From assembly GCF_012849095.1 (NCBI RefSeq), contig NZ_CP051680.1:6568001-6632000 (forward strand): a stretch of 64,000 nt of DNA, written 5' to 3'. The notes under the pieces were generated by a model. That model was not told the origin of the DNA and ran no database searches. It saw only the letters and a program-made list of their open reading frames with translations. Each line of letters opens with the position of its first letter. The first letter of the stretch is position 1. Source of the stretch: Cohnella herbarum (GTDB lineage: Bacteria; Bacillota; Bacilli; Paenibacillales; Paenibacillaceae). Positions 36,297-45,393 of this stretch are shown here, piece by piece. A program made the position numbers and the translations under genes.

Positions 36297-37345
36297 TGCA
36301 TTTCCCTCCTCTCCCTGCGAACGAGATAGAGGAAGAACGGTACGCCTAGCAGGGCAATTAACGCTCCGACAGGCGTTTCGAAGCTCATGTTAATCGTTCT
36401 CGCGGCGAAATCGGCGGCTACGACCAGCAATGCGCCTAGTACCGCGGAACAGGGAATCACCCATCGATAGTCGACGCCGACCAACGCCCGGGTGATATGC
36501 GGAATCAGCAATCCGATAAATCCGATCGCTCCGGCGACGGCAACCGAGACTCCGGCAAGCAGCAGGACAACGACGAACGAGGCGATCTTGATCGGAACGA
36601 CGCGCAAACCAAGTCCTACCGCGACTTGATCGCCGAAGCTAAGCAATGTAATACCGCGAGAGAGCAGCATCGCCCCGATTAATCCCGCCGCTACCCATGG
36701 AAACATCAGCTCGACTTGATCCCATCTTGTTCCCGCAACTCCGCCGGCATACCAGAACGCCAGGTTCTGACCGACCCGGAAATGAAGAGCTATGCCTTGG
36801 CTGAAAGACATCAGCAGAGCAGTTACCGCTGCGCCTGCCATCGTTAACCGCATTGGGGACAAGCCGCCCAACGAAATCGATCCGATACCGAATACGATGA
36901 TCGCGCCAAGGGCTGCGCCCAAGAAGGAATACAGCATGAGCGCCGTGAAAGGCGTGCCTGGGAAAAAAGCGAAGCATATCGCAAGTGCGAACCCGGCTCC
37001 GGCATTCAGGCCGAGCAGTCCGGAATCGGCCAACGGATTCCTTGTCATCCCTTGCATCATTGCGCCTGCAACGGCTAGGCTTGCTCCGACCATCGCACCC
37101 GCCGTCACTCTAGGCAACCGAAGAGCTTGAATGACCTGATGCTCCGTTAGGTCCGGGTTGAAGCGGAATACCGCCGTCCATACCGTCGCCAGATCGATGT
37201 CCTTCGCCCCATATGATACGGACAGCATCATGCCAAGGACTAACGCGGCAAGTCCGATAACGATAATCGCGATAGCGGACAGCGGGCGTGATGTAACTTT
37301 CGCTTGCTTATGTATATCGGTTGAATCCGTCGGGGAGGAAATCAT
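36293..37345 (-). CDS. FecCD-type siderophore ABC permease (FecC)
   Basis: 350 residues from ATG 37345 (AGGTGG before it); the frame is open further but that part has no permease character. About ten helices and the hallmark motifs RLPRVTAGAMVGASLAVAGAMMQGMTRNPLADSGLLGLNAG and GAIGFIGLLIPHITRALVG (the ATPase-contact loop) are complete. It pairs with the frameshifted FecD gene. No ATPase is in the window, so it must use one encoded elsewhere. Confidence 0.92.
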   Translation of the reverse strand: MISSPTDSTDIHKQAKVTSRPLSAIAIIVIGLAALVLGMMLSVSYGAKDIDLATVWTAVFRFNPDLTEHQVIQALRLPRVTAGAMVGASLAVAGAMMQGMTRNPLADSGLLGLNAGAGFALAICFAFFPGTPFTALMLYSFLGAALGAIIVFGIGSISLGGLSPMRLTMAGAAVTALLMSFSQGIALHFRVGQNLAFWYAGGVAGTRWDQVELMFPWVAAGLIGAMLLSRGITLLSFGDQVAVGLGLRVVPIKIASFVVVLLLAGVSVAVAGAIGFIGLLIPHITRALVGVDYRWVIPCSAVLGALLVVAADFAARTINMSFETPVGALIALLGVPFFLYLVRRERREMQ

Positions 37346-37409
37346 AAGAGGCCACCTTCGATACGAAAATAATTGCATTACGGTCTTGTTTGTATTAGAA
37401 TGAGCGAAT

Positions 37410-37440
37410 GTGATGCTGATAATGATAATCTTTATCATTA
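37410..37440. promoter_or_regulatory. Fur box in the divergent fecCD / binding-protein promoter region
   Basis: GATAATGATAATCTTTATC at 37418-37436 is close to the Fur consensus (two mismatches at most) and lies between the permease operon and the gene at 37492, so one site can control both. Confidence 0.8.
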
Positions 37441-37491
37441 TAAAATACTTCATCAAGACCAATATTGCAATTATAAAGGAGAGTATTTTTT

Positions 37492-38469
37492 TTGAAAACA
37501 GGAAGAAGATCGCTCACGCTACTGCTTGTCGTTATTCTAACGCTCGTCGTTGCCGCATGCGGAAATAATAAAAACGCGGCCAGTCCTTCGGCCACGGGAT
37601 CGGCATCGCCGTCTGCCAGCGAGAGCAGCACGCCGTCGCCGTCGTCCGAACCGGAAGCGACTACGAAGAAGATTAAGGACGGTCTGGATCGGGAAGTGGA
37701 AATTCCGACGAAACCCGAGAAAATCGTCGTACTCGGGAATATGGGAGAAGTGTTGTCGCTCGGGATTAAGCCGATCGCTACGAATGATTATTATTTAAGC
37801 AAGTATGGTACGGATCGGTTGGCCGGCGTGCAAAGCATAGGCGGCGACGAGCCCGACATGGAGAAAATTCTCGCGCTGCAGCCGGATTTGATCATCATCC
37901 CGAGCTACTTTAAACCGGAAGTGCTGGATGCTTTGCATAAGATCGCTCCGACGATCGCGACCAAGTGGGGATTGCTTCCGCTGGAGCATCTGTCCGTAAT
38001 AGCCGGTTGGTTGGGCAAAGAAGCGGAAGAGCAAGCATGGCTTGCCCAATACGCCGAGAAAGCGGCTAAGACGAAAGAAACGCTTAAGCCGTTTAACCTG
38101 GAAGGCGAGAAAGCGATCGTTCTGCAATTCTGGAGCAAAGCGATCTATCAGCACGCGACGACGGTATTTACGCCGTTGTTCCAGGATATCGGATTCGTTC
38201 CGACGGAAGCTCAGGCGGCCGTTAAGGAAACGGCTGCGATTACGGAAGAAGCCGTCGTCGATTATGCGGCGGAAGCTGAACGTATTTTCATCCTTGTGGA
38301 CGGCCAAGCGGATATCGATACGTATAACGCGCTGAAATCGACCGCGTGGAAAAACGTGCCTGCCGTCAAGAACGATAAAGTCGTGCTTGTCGACAGCGCA
38401 AGATGGAACGATTACAGCACCGCGGCAATGGAATGGATGCTTGAAGATTTAGTCAAGCTAATCAAATAA
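37492..38469 (+). CDS. Iron-siderophore ABC transporter substrate-binding lipoprotein
   Basis: 325 residues. TTG 37492 is the start, with AAAGGAG about ten bases before. Lipobox VVAACGN at about 22, a Ser/Pro/Ala linker (residues 25-60), then the FecB/FhuD fold: EKIVVLGNMGEVLSLGIKP, MEKILALQPDLIIIPS, IAPTIATKWG. It is the binding partner of the divergent FecCD pair. Expression is expected only under iron starvation through the shared Fur box. Confidence 0.9.
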   Translation: MKTGRRSLTLLLVVILTLVVAACGNNKNAASPSATGSASPSASESSTPSPSSEPEATTKKIKDGLDREVEIPTKPEKIVVLGNMGEVLSLGIKPIATNDYYLSKYGTDRLAGVQSIGGDEPDMEKILALQPDLIIIPSYFKPEVLDALHKIAPTIATKWGLLPLEHLSVIAGWLGKEAEEQAWLAQYAEKAAKTKETLKPFNLEGEKAIVLQFWSKAIYQHATTVFTPLFQDIGFVPTEAQAAVKETAAITEEAVVDYAAEAERIFILVDGQADIDTYNALKSTAWKNVPAVKNDKVVLVDSARWNDYSTAAMEWMLEDLVKLIK

Positions 38470-38496
38470 GGAATCGTTCGTTGCGAACGAAGCACG

Positions 38497-38538
38497 GGAG
38501 GCTGTCCGCTAAGGGAACTTAGGGGCAGCCTCCTTTTT
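38497..38538 (+). terminator. Terminator after the second siderophore-binding protein
   Basis: GGAGGCTG pairs with CAGCCTCC, an inner CTAAG/CTTAG stem stacks inside it, and TTTTT follows. Confidence 0.85.
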
Positions 38539-38548
38539 CGCGCTGCGA

Positions 38549-39814
38549 TTAACCCCTCGGAAGCTGAACGTAGAACGTCGTCGTCTCGTTCACCGTGCTT
38601 CTCGCGTAAATCTTTCCGTTATGCTGCTCGACGATCGACTTGGCTATCGCTAACCCGAGGCCGTATCCTCCTTGTTTGCGAGAGCGCGACGAGTCGGCAC
38701 GGTAGAAGCGGTCGAAGATTTTATCCAAATGCTCCGACGGAATGCCGGCCCCGGTGTTGGTTACCGATAGCACGATATCGTGATGCTGTTTCTTGAGCGC
38801 CAAGGTAATCGATCCGTTGGGATTCGTGTACTTGATACCGTTGTCCAACAGGATCATGACGACCTGCTTCATTTGCTCGTTATTGCCGGAAATGGTGAGA
38901 TCAGGGTCGATCTCGTAGCTTAGAGAAATATTTTTCTCGAAAATAACGGCTTCCATCGTCAGAATGACTCCTTCGACCGCTTCGCTAACGTTAAACGGGG
39001 CGAAGATCATACGCTCCCGGGAATCGTCCATCTCGGTCAAGTACAGGAGATCGTTCGTTAGCGTCTTCATTCTGTCCGTCTCCGATTTAATATGGTGCAG
39101 CCATTTCGTTTGCTCCCGGATCGTGTCTTCGCTGTGGGCTAAGAGCACGTCCGCGTTCGTATTGATAACGGCTAACGGAGTTTTCAGCTCATGGGATGCA
39201 TCGGCGATAAACCGTTTCTGCTTATCGAACGCTTCCTTGACTGGAGCGATGGAACGATTCGCGAAAAACCGGCTCGTGAAGTAAATGACGATGAGCATCC
39301 CCAATCCGACGATCAGGAACGTGTACACGAGATTGGTCACGATGGTCTGCTGCGCGGTGACGTCCAGAAATACGATCGAATACCCTGTCATATTGTCTTG
39401 AACGGTATAAGCCCATGTATTGCCGTCAAGGGTGAATTGGCCGGTGCCCGATTCGCGGGAGGCGACTTTGGCTCGCGCGAGATCATAGAATTCGCCGTCC
39501 ATATCGAATCGGGAGTTCGTGGACTTGATGTTCCCTTGCTCGTCCGTTTGCAAAGCGAAGGAGACGGAACGTTCCGGCGGCGGGTTCATCTTCCCCTTAG
39601 CTTCTTGCGGAGGATGGTCGTCATCGGGGCGGGGCATATCCGGATTTCCGTCGGATTTGCGATAGAAATCGGCTACGCGATGGAGATCCATATCGATGCC
39701 GTTGCGTACGTTCTGATAAGTAATCATGTAAATCGAAGCGAAAGCCAAGAGCATCATGACGGAGATGATGACCATGTTAACGATGAGAAATCGGTTCCGG
39801 AGCTTATTGAACAT
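38549..39814 (-). CDS. Sensor histidine kinase controlling the VTC operon region
   Basis: 421 residues. Helix 1 at about 10-30, an extracellular sensor loop with an acidic/proline-rich patch (PRPDDDHPPQEAKGKMNPPP, about 61-80), helix 2 at about 158-182, HisKA with H208 in ADASHELKTPLAV, and HATPase_c with LLDNGIKYT, GAGIP and GGYGLGLAIAKS. Start ATG 39814 overlaps the regulator stop (TGATG). The 40709 operon is divergent; the pair probably controls it. Confidence 0.9.
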   Translation of the reverse strand: MFNKLRNRFLIVNMVIISVMMLLAFASIYMITYQNVRNGIDMDLHRVADFYRKSDGNPDMPRPDDDHPPQEAKGKMNPPPERSVSFALQTDEQGNIKSTNSRFDMDGEFYDLARAKVASRESGTGQFTLDGNTWAYTVQDNMTGYSIVFLDVTAQQTIVTNLVYTFLIVGLGMLIVIYFTSRFFANRSIAPVKEAFDKQKRFIADASHELKTPLAVINTNADVLLAHSEDTIREQTKWLHHIKSETDRMKTLTNDLLYLTEMDDSRERMIFAPFNVSEAVEGVILTMEAVIFEKNISLSYEIDPDLTISGNNEQMKQVVMILLDNGIKYTNPNGSITLALKKQHHDIVLSVTNTGAGIPSEHLDKIFDRFYRADSSRSRKQGGYGLGLAIAKSIVEQHNGKIYARSTVNETTTFYVQLPRG

Positions 39815-40491
39815 CAGGCGTTCTCCTCCAAGACGTAACCGACTCCCCTAATGGTGTTGATTCGGACGGATGAATTCAGGAACGCGATTTTTTTTCGGAG
39901 GAAAGAGATGTAGACCTCCACGTTGTTATGCTCGACCTCCGAATCGAACCCCCATAACTTCTCGATGATCTGCTCCTTGGAGGTAATGGCCGTTTTCCTC
40001 GTAATAAGCAGTTCCATGAGCTCGCTCTCTTTGAGAATGAGCTTAAGCTCCTTGCCTTCGCAAGCGAGCTTCAGATTTCCGGTGTTTAATTCGATATCTC
40101 CGAACTTTAGCGAGTCCTCCGGAATCACCTCGCCTTTACGTCTTAAAGCCGCTCGTATTCTTGCCAAGAGTTCATCCGTTGAAAAAGGTTTAGCGACATA
40201 GTCGTCCGCGCCGTAATCGAGTCCGGTAATTTTATCGGAAATTTCCCCCTTGGCGGTAAGCAGAATAACGGGAGCGGAAATTCCTTGGCTCCGAATCGTC
40301 TTCAATATCGTAATCCCGTCCACTTCCGGAAGCATAATGTCGAGTAACAGCAAATCGTAGATTCCGCTTAATGCGTTATCCAATCCCGATTGGCCGTCAT
40401 GAACGGCGTCAACGGAATAATGGTGTTTTTTCAAAATTTGAGATAAGGCCTCCGCAAGATGAACCTCGTCTTCCACGATTAATATTCTCAT
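39814..40491 (-). CDS. OmpR/PhoB-family response regulator
   Basis: 225 residues. Receiver domain with E7/D8 acidic pair, phospho-acceptor D51 in LLLLDIMLPEVDG and K in VAKPFSTDELLARI; winged-helix domain ends TIRGVGYVLEENA. First gene of the two-component pair, divergent from the VTC operon. Confidence 0.92.
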   Translation of the reverse strand: MRILIVEDEVHLAEALSQILKKHHYSVDAVHDGQSGLDNALSGIYDLLLLDIMLPEVDGITILKTIRSQGISAPVILLTAKGEISDKITGLDYGADDYVAKPFSTDELLARIRAALRRKGEVIPEDSLKFGDIELNTGNLKLACEGKELKLILKESELMELLITRKTAITSKEQIIEKLWGFDSEVEHNNVEVYISFLRKKIAFLNSSVRINTIRGVGYVLEENA

Positions 40492-40552
40492 AGGCGCGTA
40501 CTCCTTTACGTCATCATGGCAATGCCGCTTTGCATCCTTATTATAGGAAGCG

Positions 40553-40625
40553 AACCTTTAACCAACCTTAACGAACTTGATTTCATATTAGCATGCTTGG
40601 GGCATTTAAGATTCATTAAAGGTTC
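40553..40625. promoter_or_regulatory. Two inverted copies of a tandem AACCTT-AAC motif
   Basis: AACCTTTAACC AACCTTAACG (40553-40573) has two half-sites 11 bp apart. On the opposite strand AACCTTTAATG AATCTTAAATG (about 40603-40624) repeats the arrangement. Tandem half-sites 10-11 bp apart are how OmpR-type regulators bind, so this is probably the operator for the 39814 regulator and serves both divergent operons. Confidence 0.6.
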
Positions 40626-40708
40626 CGGCTCTAAGATACAGTCATGGAACGGCGGTATACGCAAAGAACTACGAGAAAATCGAGAAATACGAGAAAGGAG
40701 AGTAACGG

Positions 40709-41449
40709 ATGGCGATCGAGGTGTTTAACCGATATGAGAGCAAGTATTTGATGGATAGCAAATCGTTTTACGCGATCTATAACCGATTGCTTGAATACAT
40801 GGAGCTCGATGAATACAACAAGGACGACAAATTCTACTCAATAAGTAACCTCTATTACGATACCGAGCATGATTCCTTGATTCGGAGTAGTCTCGCGAAG
40901 CCGAAATATAGGGAAAAGCTTCGGATTAGAGCCTACGGTGTCCCGGAAAAAGACGCCAAAGTTTACTTAGAGCTTAAGAAGAAGGTGTTCGGCCTGGTGA
41001 ACAAGAGAAGGACGGCGCTAAAGCTGGACGAGGCATACGATTTCGTCGGTACGGGAACGATTCCCGAGCTTAAGCCCTATATGAACCAGCAAGTCATTCG
41101 GGAAATCGAATACTTCCTGCAGCGCTATGAATTACAGCCTAAGCTGTATTTGGCTTACGACCGAATTGCGCTGTTCTGCATTCGTAACAGAGATCTGCGG
41201 ATTACGTTCGATACGAACATTAGAACGAGACGGCATGATCTGGAGCTCGAAAGCGGCGACCAAGGGGAGCAATTGCTCGACCGGGGGCAATGGTTAATGG
41301 AAGTGAAGGCGGAGCAAACGATTCCGCTCTGGTTATCGAGAATGCTGTCGGAGCTTGGCATGTTTCGGACGAGCTTCTCCAAGTACGGCAACGAATACAA
41401 AAAAACGCTAAGGAACGCCAAATTAGCGGGGGAGAGAATTAACTTATGA
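40709..41449 (+). CDS. VTC-domain polyphosphate polymerase-like protein
   Basis: 246 residues. Motifs of the VTC/CYTH triphosphate-tunnel fold are seen in order: NRYESKYLM (ExK), YYDTE, YREKLRIRAYG, VYLELKKKV and, at the end, LMEVKA. In eukaryotes the fold polymerises polyphosphate; bacterial members of this short type commonly travel with DUF4956 and beta-helix/CotH genes and their activity is unproven. ATG 40709 follows AGAAAGGAG. It overlaps the next gene by 4 bp (ATGA). Confidence 0.82.
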   Translation: MAIEVFNRYESKYLMDSKSFYAIYNRLLEYMELDEYNKDDKFYSISNLYYDTEHDSLIRSSLAKPKYREKLRIRAYGVPEKDAKVYLELKKKVFGLVNKRRTALKLDEAYDFVGTGTIPELKPYMNQQVIREIEYFLQRYELQPKLYLAYDRIALFCIRNRDLRITFDTNIRTRRHDLELESGDQGEQLLDRGQWLMEVKAEQTIPLWLSRMLSELGMFRTSFSKYGNEYKKTLRNAKLAGERINL

Positions 41450-42126
41450 TCGAATCGCTATTCGCGACGGACGCGACGACTGCCGAATTAACGCTGACCC
41501 ATGCGTTGTTAACCCTTTTTATAGCTATCGCTTTAGGTGCCATTATCAGTTTGACCTATATGAAATCGCAAGCCGCTTATACGCAGAACTTCGCCTTGAC
41601 GATGATCGTGTTGCCGGTGATCGTGGCTATCATCATTCTCCTGATCGGAAGCAATATCGCTCGTGCCTTTAGTCTTGCCGGAGCGTTCTCGATTATTCGT
41701 TTCCGAAGCGCGCCGGGCGACCCGAAGGATATCGCGTTCGTATTGTTCACGATGGCGGCCGGGCTCGCATGCGGAGTCGGATCGTTCGGGTACGCGGTGT
41801 TGTTCACAATCGTGCTCTGTTTATTGATGTTTTTCCTGAAAGCCATCAAGTTCGGAGCAAAGAAAGCGACGCAGAAAACGTTAAAAGTAACGATCCCGGA
41901 AAACCTGGGGTACGAGGAAGCTTTCGACGAGCTATTCAAAAAGTTCGACATCGGCTACGAGCTGAGAAAGGTGAGAACGACCGAGCTAGGCAGCCTGTAT
42001 GAATTGGTCTACGAGATCACGTTGGGGCCTAGCGCGAACCAGAAACAATTTCTCGACGCGGTTAGAAGCCGAAACGGAAATCTGGACGTGACGCTAACGA
42101 TGAGTCCGACCGTTGCGGAATATTAA
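41446..42126 (+). CDS. DUF4956 membrane protein
   Basis: 226 residues. Four helices (about 15-37, 45-68, 93-115, 116-135), then a cytoplasmic domain beginning KKATQKTLKVTIPENLGYEEAFDELF. The SLAGAFSIIRFRSAPGDPKDIAFVL loop between helices 2 and 3 is the family hallmark. DUF4956 genes are almost always beside VTC-domain genes; function unknown. ATGA overlap with the VTC gene. Confidence 0.82.
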   Translation: MIESLFATDATTAELTLTHALLTLFIAIALGAIISLTYMKSQAAYTQNFALTMIVLPVIVAIIILLIGSNIARAFSLAGAFSIIRFRSAPGDPKDIAFVLFTMAAGLACGVGSFGYAVLFTIVLCLLMFFLKAIKFGAKKATQKTLKVTIPENLGYEEAFDELFKKFDIGYELRKVRTTELGSLYELVYEITLGPSANQKQFLDAVRSRNGNLDVTLTMSPTVAEY

Positions 42127-42144
42127 TAGAGAGGATGAGGAACG

Positions 42145-44001
42145 ATGAACAATCCATGGCACGTGAAGGTAGGCGCCGTTCTATTATGCGCCGCTTTATT
42201 GTCGGCATGCAGCAATAATTCCACGGAGACCGTCCCGACCGAATCATCAACGGCAGAAGCCGCTCAATCCAATGAAGGAGCGGCAGGTTCGCAATTAGCG
42301 AGCTTCGATCTGACCCAGGAGGTCGAATATGACGACGATGACTCATACGCCGACTGGACTTCGGCGACGGATCTGACCCGGATCCATCTGAACGGTACCG
42401 GTGCAAGCATCGAAGGTTCAGGGGCGGAAGTTGAGGGCAGTACGATTAAGATTACGTCTGCGGGGACATATGAAGTAAGCGGCAAGCTGAGTGACGGTCA
42501 AATCGTGATCGCGGTCGAGGACAAAGGAACCGTGCGCGTGGTGTTAAACGGTGCCGAGATTCATAACGGCGAGAACTCGCCGATCTATGTCGAGGAAGCG
42601 GGCAAGACGATTATTTCTTTGCCGGAGGGAACGGAAAATCTGGTTTCGGACGGGGAGAAGTACGTGTACCCGGACGCGACGACGGACGAACCTAACGCGA
42701 CGATATTCAGTCACGACGATCTGACGATCAACGGGACCGGCAAGCTTGTCGTTCAAGCGAACTACAACAATGGAATTACGAGCAAGGACAAGTTGAAAAT
42801 CACCGGGGGTATACTCGAAATTCATGCCGTAGACGATGGACTGATGGGGCGCGATCTGGTTGCCGTTCAAGAAGGCAATATTACGATCGAAGCAGACGGT
42901 CATGGCATCAAGACGACCAACGATGCGGAAGATTCCCTAGGATTCATTTCTATCGGCGGAGGTACGTTCGACATCAAGTCCGGTGTGGACGGCGTTCATA
43001 GCAGCGGCGGTATTTTGCTGGAGGGAGGGACGCTGGCTATTGATGCTGGGGATGACGGAATCCATGCGGATGTCGCGATCGGCATCGCGGGAGGGACGAT
43101 CGATATCGCGAATAGCTATGAAGGGATAGAAGCTCCTACGATCGATATTTCGGACGGGCGGATCACCTTGAAAGCCAGCGATGACGGAGTCAACGTCGCG
43201 TCGAGCACGGGTGAATTGGCTACCGGAGAAACGACGGCCGATGGATCGGCGGGTAACGAGGGCGAGCGTCCCGGGAATGGGGGGAATCCTCCCGACGGCT
43301 CGGGTGCCGCTTCGACTAATAGGCTAACGATAAGCGGCGGATATTTAAGCGTCGACGCCGAGGGCGACGGACTGGACGCGAACGGTTCGATCGCGATGAG
43401 CGGCGGTACCGTCATCGTTAACGGGCCGACCAATAACGGCAACGGCGCATTGGATTACGACGGCACCTTCGAGATGACGGGCGGATTCCTCGTGGCCGCC
43501 GGAAGCTCCGGCATGGCTCAAGCGACGTCCGAACAGTCTACGCAATCCGGCGTGCTGATGACTTATCCGCAGACCCAGGCGGCAGGCACATTGGTTCATT
43601 TGGAAGATAGCGAGGGCAATGAGATTGTTACTTTTGCGCCTGCGAAAGCCTATCAGTCCGTGTTCGTCAGCTCCCCGAATATGAAGCAGGGAACTACGTA
43701 TATTCTCTCTTCGGGGGGAACGTCGACAGGTAGCGAAACGAACGGCCTCTACGACGGCGGTGAATATCAGGGCGGGACGAAGGTGGTCGAATACGAGGCG
43801 TCGTCGATTGTCACATGGCTGAACGAATCGGGAATCACCGAAGCGCGAAGCGGAATGATGGGCGGCCCCGGCGGCGGAGGTCGCGGTCAGGGCGGGCCCG
43901 GTGTTGGCCAAGGCGGAATGGGCGAAGGCGGACAGGGCGGCCCCGGAGCGGGCGGGGGTAGAGTACCTCCGGACGGCGAGCGACCTCAAAGGCCTCAGTA
44001 G
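42145..44001 (+). CDS. Cell-surface lipoprotein with beta-helix domain (DUF4353 / carbohydrate-binding)
   Basis: 618 residues. Lipobox LLSACSN at about 22. The main body (about 75-440) is a right-handed beta-helix of the carbohydrate-binding DUF4353 type, with repeated ...GGTLAIDAGDDGIHA..., ...GDGLDANGSIAMSGG... rungs. A Gly-rich C-terminus (GGPGGGGRGQGG..., about 570-618) looks unstructured. Forms the end of the VTC-DUF4956 operon; family neighbours in other genomes are often CotH-like kinases. Probably extracellular polymer-associated. Confidence 0.8.
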   Translation: MNNPWHVKVGAVLLCAALLSACSNNSTETVPTESSTAEAAQSNEGAAGSQLASFDLTQEVEYDDDDSYADWTSATDLTRIHLNGTGASIEGSGAEVEGSTIKITSAGTYEVSGKLSDGQIVIAVEDKGTVRVVLNGAEIHNGENSPIYVEEAGKTIISLPEGTENLVSDGEKYVYPDATTDEPNATIFSHDDLTINGTGKLVVQANYNNGITSKDKLKITGGILEIHAVDDGLMGRDLVAVQEGNITIEADGHGIKTTNDAEDSLGFISIGGGTFDIKSGVDGVHSSGGILLEGGTLAIDAGDDGIHADVAIGIAGGTIDIANSYEGIEAPTIDISDGRITLKASDDGVNVASSTGELATGETTADGSAGNEGERPGNGGNPPDGSGAASTNRLTISGGYLSVDAEGDGLDANGSIAMSGGTVIVNGPTNNGNGALDYDGTFEMTGGFLVAAGSSGMAQATSEQSTQSGVLMTYPQTQAAGTLVHLEDSEGNEIVTFAPAKAYQSVFVSSPNMKQGTTYILSSGGTSTGSETNGLYDGGEYQGGTKVVEYEASSIVTWLNESGITEARSGMMGGPGGGGRGQGGPGVGQGGMGEGGQGGPGAGGGRVPPDGERPQRPQ

Positions 44002-44044
44002 AGGACTCAGCAAAGGACGCAATAACGAACGCAGTTAAGGAACA

Positions 44045-44071
44045 AGCTGGCGCAATCGCGCCGGCTTTTTT
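44045..44071 (+). terminator. Terminator after the VTC operon
   Basis: GCTGGCGC, loop AATC, GCGCCGGC, then six T. Confidence 0.9.
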
Positions 44072-44101
44072 ACGTAAAAAAAGTCTAAAATCCGAATAAG
44101 T

Positions 44102-44254
44102 GCGTGCGTGGTGGTATAAACGGCATGCTGGATCGACTCTGGAGGATATAGGCGTGTGCGGTGGTATTAATCGGCGTGTTGAGCTGACTCTGGCGGAGAT
44201 AGGTGTGTGCGGTGATACTAAACGGCATGTTGAGCTGACTCCGGCGGAAAATTG
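44102..44254. repeat. Tandem repeat, three units of 50-52 bp
   Basis: Units start at 44102, 44152 and 44203; each contains GTGCGGTGGTA..., then AACGGCATG or the like, and GACTCTGGCGGA. The units are similar but not identical. They would encode 17-residue repeats if translated, but no start, ribosome site or codon pattern supports a gene. Confidence 0.7.
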
Positions 44255-44315
44255 TAACGCTAGCGTCCATCTAGCGGAAGCAGCAGCCGTTATTCTGCTC
44301 AAAAAGGCACTTTTC

Positions 44316-44410
44316 AAAATCTAACGGAAATCAGCGCTCTTATTTGAGAGTTTTTCAGTGAAAATACGCCAATATGGCATAAATAGAGGCGCCTAGCTCC
44401 GTTAGATTTT
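44316..44410. repeat. Palindromic element of about 95 bp
   Basis: Outer arms AAAATCTAACGGA (44316-44328) and TCCGTTAGATTTT (44398-44410) are perfect inverted copies of 13 bp; pairing continues imperfectly inward (TCAGCGCTCTTATTT with AAATAGAGGCGCCTA). It may be a miniature transposable or REP-like element. The rest of 44411-44587 holds no gene. Confidence 0.65.
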
Positions 44411-44587
44411 TAAACCGCTTGTTTTCGACTAAATAACGTCCGTGACCTCCGTTTAGAAAATACCCTGCCCAACCCGTGCATTTCCGAAATAAAGTCAACT
44501 ATTCCCGTAATGAAGATAAGCGTTCCTCCATGCGGATTATCTATAATCAAAGCGTAATCGTATATCCGATAAGGAGAGGGATCCAAT

Positions 44588-45334
44588 ATGGCGGGAAACG
44601 GAACGTTGACAGAGGAGCAGTTGCAGGGGTACAAAGAGAAGGGATACGCGCTTCATCGCAAACCGTTGTTCGGACCGGAGAAAATGCAAAAGTTAACCGA
44701 TATTTTCGAGGAACAATGGGCGATGGTCGGCAGAAAATTGAACAGCGAGTTGGACACTCCGCATTTTCGCGACGAAAGGCTGCTGGAGTTCCTGTTATCC
44801 GACGAGGTTCTTGATCTGGTAGAACCGGTCATCGGTCCGAATATCGGGCTGTGGTCGAGTCACTTCATCAGCAAGGAACCTCTGACCGGAAAGCAGACGC
44901 CTTGGCACGAGGACTCGGCTTACTGGAAAGGGCGCCTTTCCCGCTTCGACAAGATCGTGACGGTGTGGTTGGCGATCGACAGAAGCAACAAAGAGAATGG
45001 TTGCATGCGGGTAATTCCGGGCACCCACCGCAACGGATTCTCGGAATACGAGAGCGTGGACGAGGGACAGAATATTTTCTCGACGGAAATCAGGAGAAGC
45101 AGCATCGACGAATCGCAAGCCGTTTATTTCGAGCTTGAGCCGGGCGAATGCTCGCTGCACGATTCGCGCATCATACATGGCGCTCCTCCGAACACGAGCC
45201 CGAATCGCCGCTGCGGTTACACGATGCGGTATTTCTCGACAGAGGCCAAGGTCATCCCGGAGAATAATGAAGGCTTTAAGATTTGGCTAGCCCGAGGTAA
45301 GGACTTGGCAGGTAGCCCGTTCGTGAACGTATAG
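44588..45334 (+). CDS. Phytanoyl-CoA dioxygenase (PhyH)-family oxygenase
   Basis: 248 residues. Iron ligands H107 and D109 in PWHEDSAYW, distal H197 in SRIIHGAPPNTSPNRR, and R208 or R214 for 2-oxoglutarate; all are present. Start ATG 44588 follows GGAGAGGGA. AraC regulator downstream on the same strand may control it. Substrate unknown. Confidence 0.86.
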   Translation: MAGNGTLTEEQLQGYKEKGYALHRKPLFGPEKMQKLTDIFEEQWAMVGRKLNSELDTPHFRDERLLEFLLSDEVLDLVEPVIGPNIGLWSSHFISKEPLTGKQTPWHEDSAYWKGRLSRFDKIVTVWLAIDRSNKENGCMRVIPGTHRNGFSEYESVDEGQNIFSTEIRRSSIDESQAVYFELEPGECSLHDSRIIHGAPPNTSPNRRCGYTMRYFSTEAKVIPENNEGFKIWLARGKDLAGSPFVNV

Positions 45335-45393
45335 GTTCACTGCCGAAAAACCGCCGGAGCCTTAGATGGATATATTGGAAAGGGGATGCGCGC

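Noticed and set aside
44100..44324. Open frame of 74 residues with 17-residue repeats
   Set aside because: It only follows the 51-bp DNA repeat, has no ribosome binding site, and both strands stay open for the same reason.
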